A stretch of 14,769 nucleotides of DNA from Cyanobacteria bacterium HKST-UBA02 (lineage in GTDB: Bacteria > Cyanobacteriota > Vampirovibrionia > Obscuribacterales > Obscuribacteraceae). Both the position numbers and the translations under genes were made by a program. The notes beneath the pieces were generated by a model. It was not told where the DNA came from, did not search any database, and saw only the letters and a program-made list of their open reading frames with translations. The stretch spans positions 1 through 14,769 of the forward strand of contig JAGQHH010000331.1 in the NCBI GenBank assembly GCA_020431945.1. The letters run 5' to 3'. Below, piece by piece: positions 13,805 to 14,769 of the stretch. Position 1 is the stretch's first letter, and each line of letters begins with the position of its first letter.

Positions 13805-14769
13805 TCAATGGATATGGATGTTCGCTTCCTCGCGGTACTCTTCCATCCTATCCCATTCAGCGACTACTTCGGGCCGATTTTTCATGAGCTCGTTCCAGGT
13901 GATATGGGGTCGGTCGGACTCCACCTCCACCATAGATATACAGTCATCCACCGGGCAGACGCTGCTGCACAGAGCGCAGCCCACACAGTCGTCTTCCCGT
14001 ACCACCGGCCAGAACCGCTCGGAAGGATCGCTGGTGAGCTTCAGATCCTTGAGATCGATACACTGGTGAGCAGCGTCATTGCAGGCGATATAGCAGAGAT
14101 TGCACTGGATGCACTTGTCATGATCGACTCTGGCAACGGTCTGGAAGCCGAGATCGAAATCACCGAAATGAGAGATCCGGGGAAGGCTCTTACCGATGAA
14201 ATCATCCACGGTCTTGAAGCCCTTCTCGTCCATCCAGTTGGACATGCCGTCGATCATGTCTTCGACGATACGGAAGCCCCAGTGCATGACGGCGGTGCAG
14301 ACCTGCACCGAAGTAGCACCGAGGAGCATGAATTCCACCGCGTCCTGCCAGGTCTCGATACCACCTATTCCGGAGATAGGCAGCCGGGCTTCCTGGACTT
14401 CCCTGTCGCTGGCTACGGCACTGAGCAGGTGCAGGGCGATGGGCTTCACCGCCGGTCCGGCATAGCCGCCATGACCACCCTTGCCGCCGACATTGGGCTT
14501 GAGCTCGAAAGAGTCGAGATCCACACCCATGATGCTGTTGATAGTATTGATCAGGGAGAGCGCCGTGGCGCCGCCTTTCACTGCCGCCCTGGCAGGATGG
14601 ACGATATCGGTGATATTCGGAGTGAGCTTGACGATCACCGGCTTTGTGGCTACTTCCATCACCCACTCGGTGACCATGCAGGTGTACTCCGGCACCTGAC
14701 CCATGGCGGAGCCCATGCCCCGCTCGGACATCCCGTGGGGGCAACCGAAGTTGAGCTCGAAGCCGTCGG
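13805..14769 (-). CDS. preA: Dihydropyrimidine dehydrogenase subunit PreA, 5' end missing
   Basis: The frame is open to the window edge, so the start lies beyond it; 320 C-terminal residues are visible. This FMN and iron-sulfur subunit, together with PreT, reduces uracil and thymine to their 5,6-dihydro forms with NADH, or runs the reverse reaction. The first visible residues include ELNFGCPHGM. Its Cys aligns with the catalytic Cys of mammalian dihydropyrimidine dehydrogenase, and GMSERGMGSAMGQ is the mobile active-site loop. The flavin barrel continues with KLTPNITDI, INTINS, GGYAGPAVKPIA and ISGIGGIE. Two [4Fe-4S] motifs follow, C-x2-C-x2-C-x3-C in CIQCNLCYIAC and in CVGCALCSSVC (about 13955-14113). 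A charged C-terminal tail ends in HIHIH-like residues. PreT is not in the window and would be expected upstream. The ATG at 14731 is internal and should not be taken as the start. Confidence 0.93.
   Translation of the reverse strand, partial: DGFELNFGCPHGMSERGMGSAMGQVPEYTCMVTEWVMEVATKPVIVKLTPNITDIVHPARAAVKGGATALSLINTINSIMGVDLDSFELKPNVGGKGGHGGYAGPAVKPIALHLLSAVASDREVQEARLPISGIGGIETWQDAVEFMLLGATSVQVCTAVMHWGFRIVEDMIDGMSNWMDEKGFKTVDDFIGKSLPRISHFGDFDLGFQTVARVDHDKCIQCNLCYIACNDAAHQCIDLKDLKLTSDPSERFWPVVREDDCVGCALCSSVCPVDDCISMVEVESDRPHITWNELMKNRPEVVAEWDRMEEYREEANIHIH

Overview
The window (14,769 bases, moderately GC-rich) is a dense bacterial chromosomal segment. It holds nine protein genes, two of them cut by the window edges, and no gap longer than about 130 bases. 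I see no RNA genes, mobile elements or CRISPR array. A bacterium with an inner membrane and an outside compartment is implied by the DsbD-type reductase and an exported TPR protein. The mix of a roadblock/LC7 protein, a Ser/Thr-kinase-like protein, TPR proteins and large unnamed membrane proteins resembles non-photosynthetic cyanobacterial relatives (Melainabacteria/Vampirovibrionia, such as Obscuribacterales). That placement is a weak impression and would need marker genes.

Layout. (1) 1-1032 (+): C-terminal part of a roadblock/LC7 protein with a Glu-Pro repeat and an acidic helical linker. (2) 1029-2972 (-): a DsbD-like thiol:disulfide reductase, converging on gene 1 so that the stop codons overlap. 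(3) 3012-4451 (-): a cytoplasmic family 1 glycoside hydrolase, 39 bases upstream of dsbD and probably co-transcribed with it. (4) 4452-4548: the only divergent intergenic region. (5) 4549-11648 (+): a compact four-gene cluster with overlapping or abutting genes. It encodes a GT-C-type membrane glycosyltransferase-like protein, a second polytopic membrane protein that looks like a degenerate relative of the first, an AI-2E family transporter, and an exported TPR protein. (6) 14769-11622 (-): preA (partial), then a membrane-anchored kinase-like protein, then pyrD, whose 3' end overlaps the TPR gene by 27 bases.

How the genes may work together. The plus-strand cluster looks like a translationally coupled envelope module, perhaps for glycosylating a lipid-linked or protein acceptor at the outer face of the inner membrane. 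Its combination of a GT-C enzyme and an exported TPR protein recalls the fused domain order of eukaryotic TMTC O-mannosyltransferases. The minus-strand block joins two flavoenzymes of pyrimidine metabolism (PreA and PyrD) with a kinase-fold protein that lacks the catalytic Asp of HRD and the metal-binding Asp of DFG, so it is probably a pseudokinase. The most interesting points are the pseudokinase, the enzyme plus degenerate-paralogue pair with the TPR partner, and a class 2-like PyrD that carries Cys where class 2 enzymes normally have Ser.
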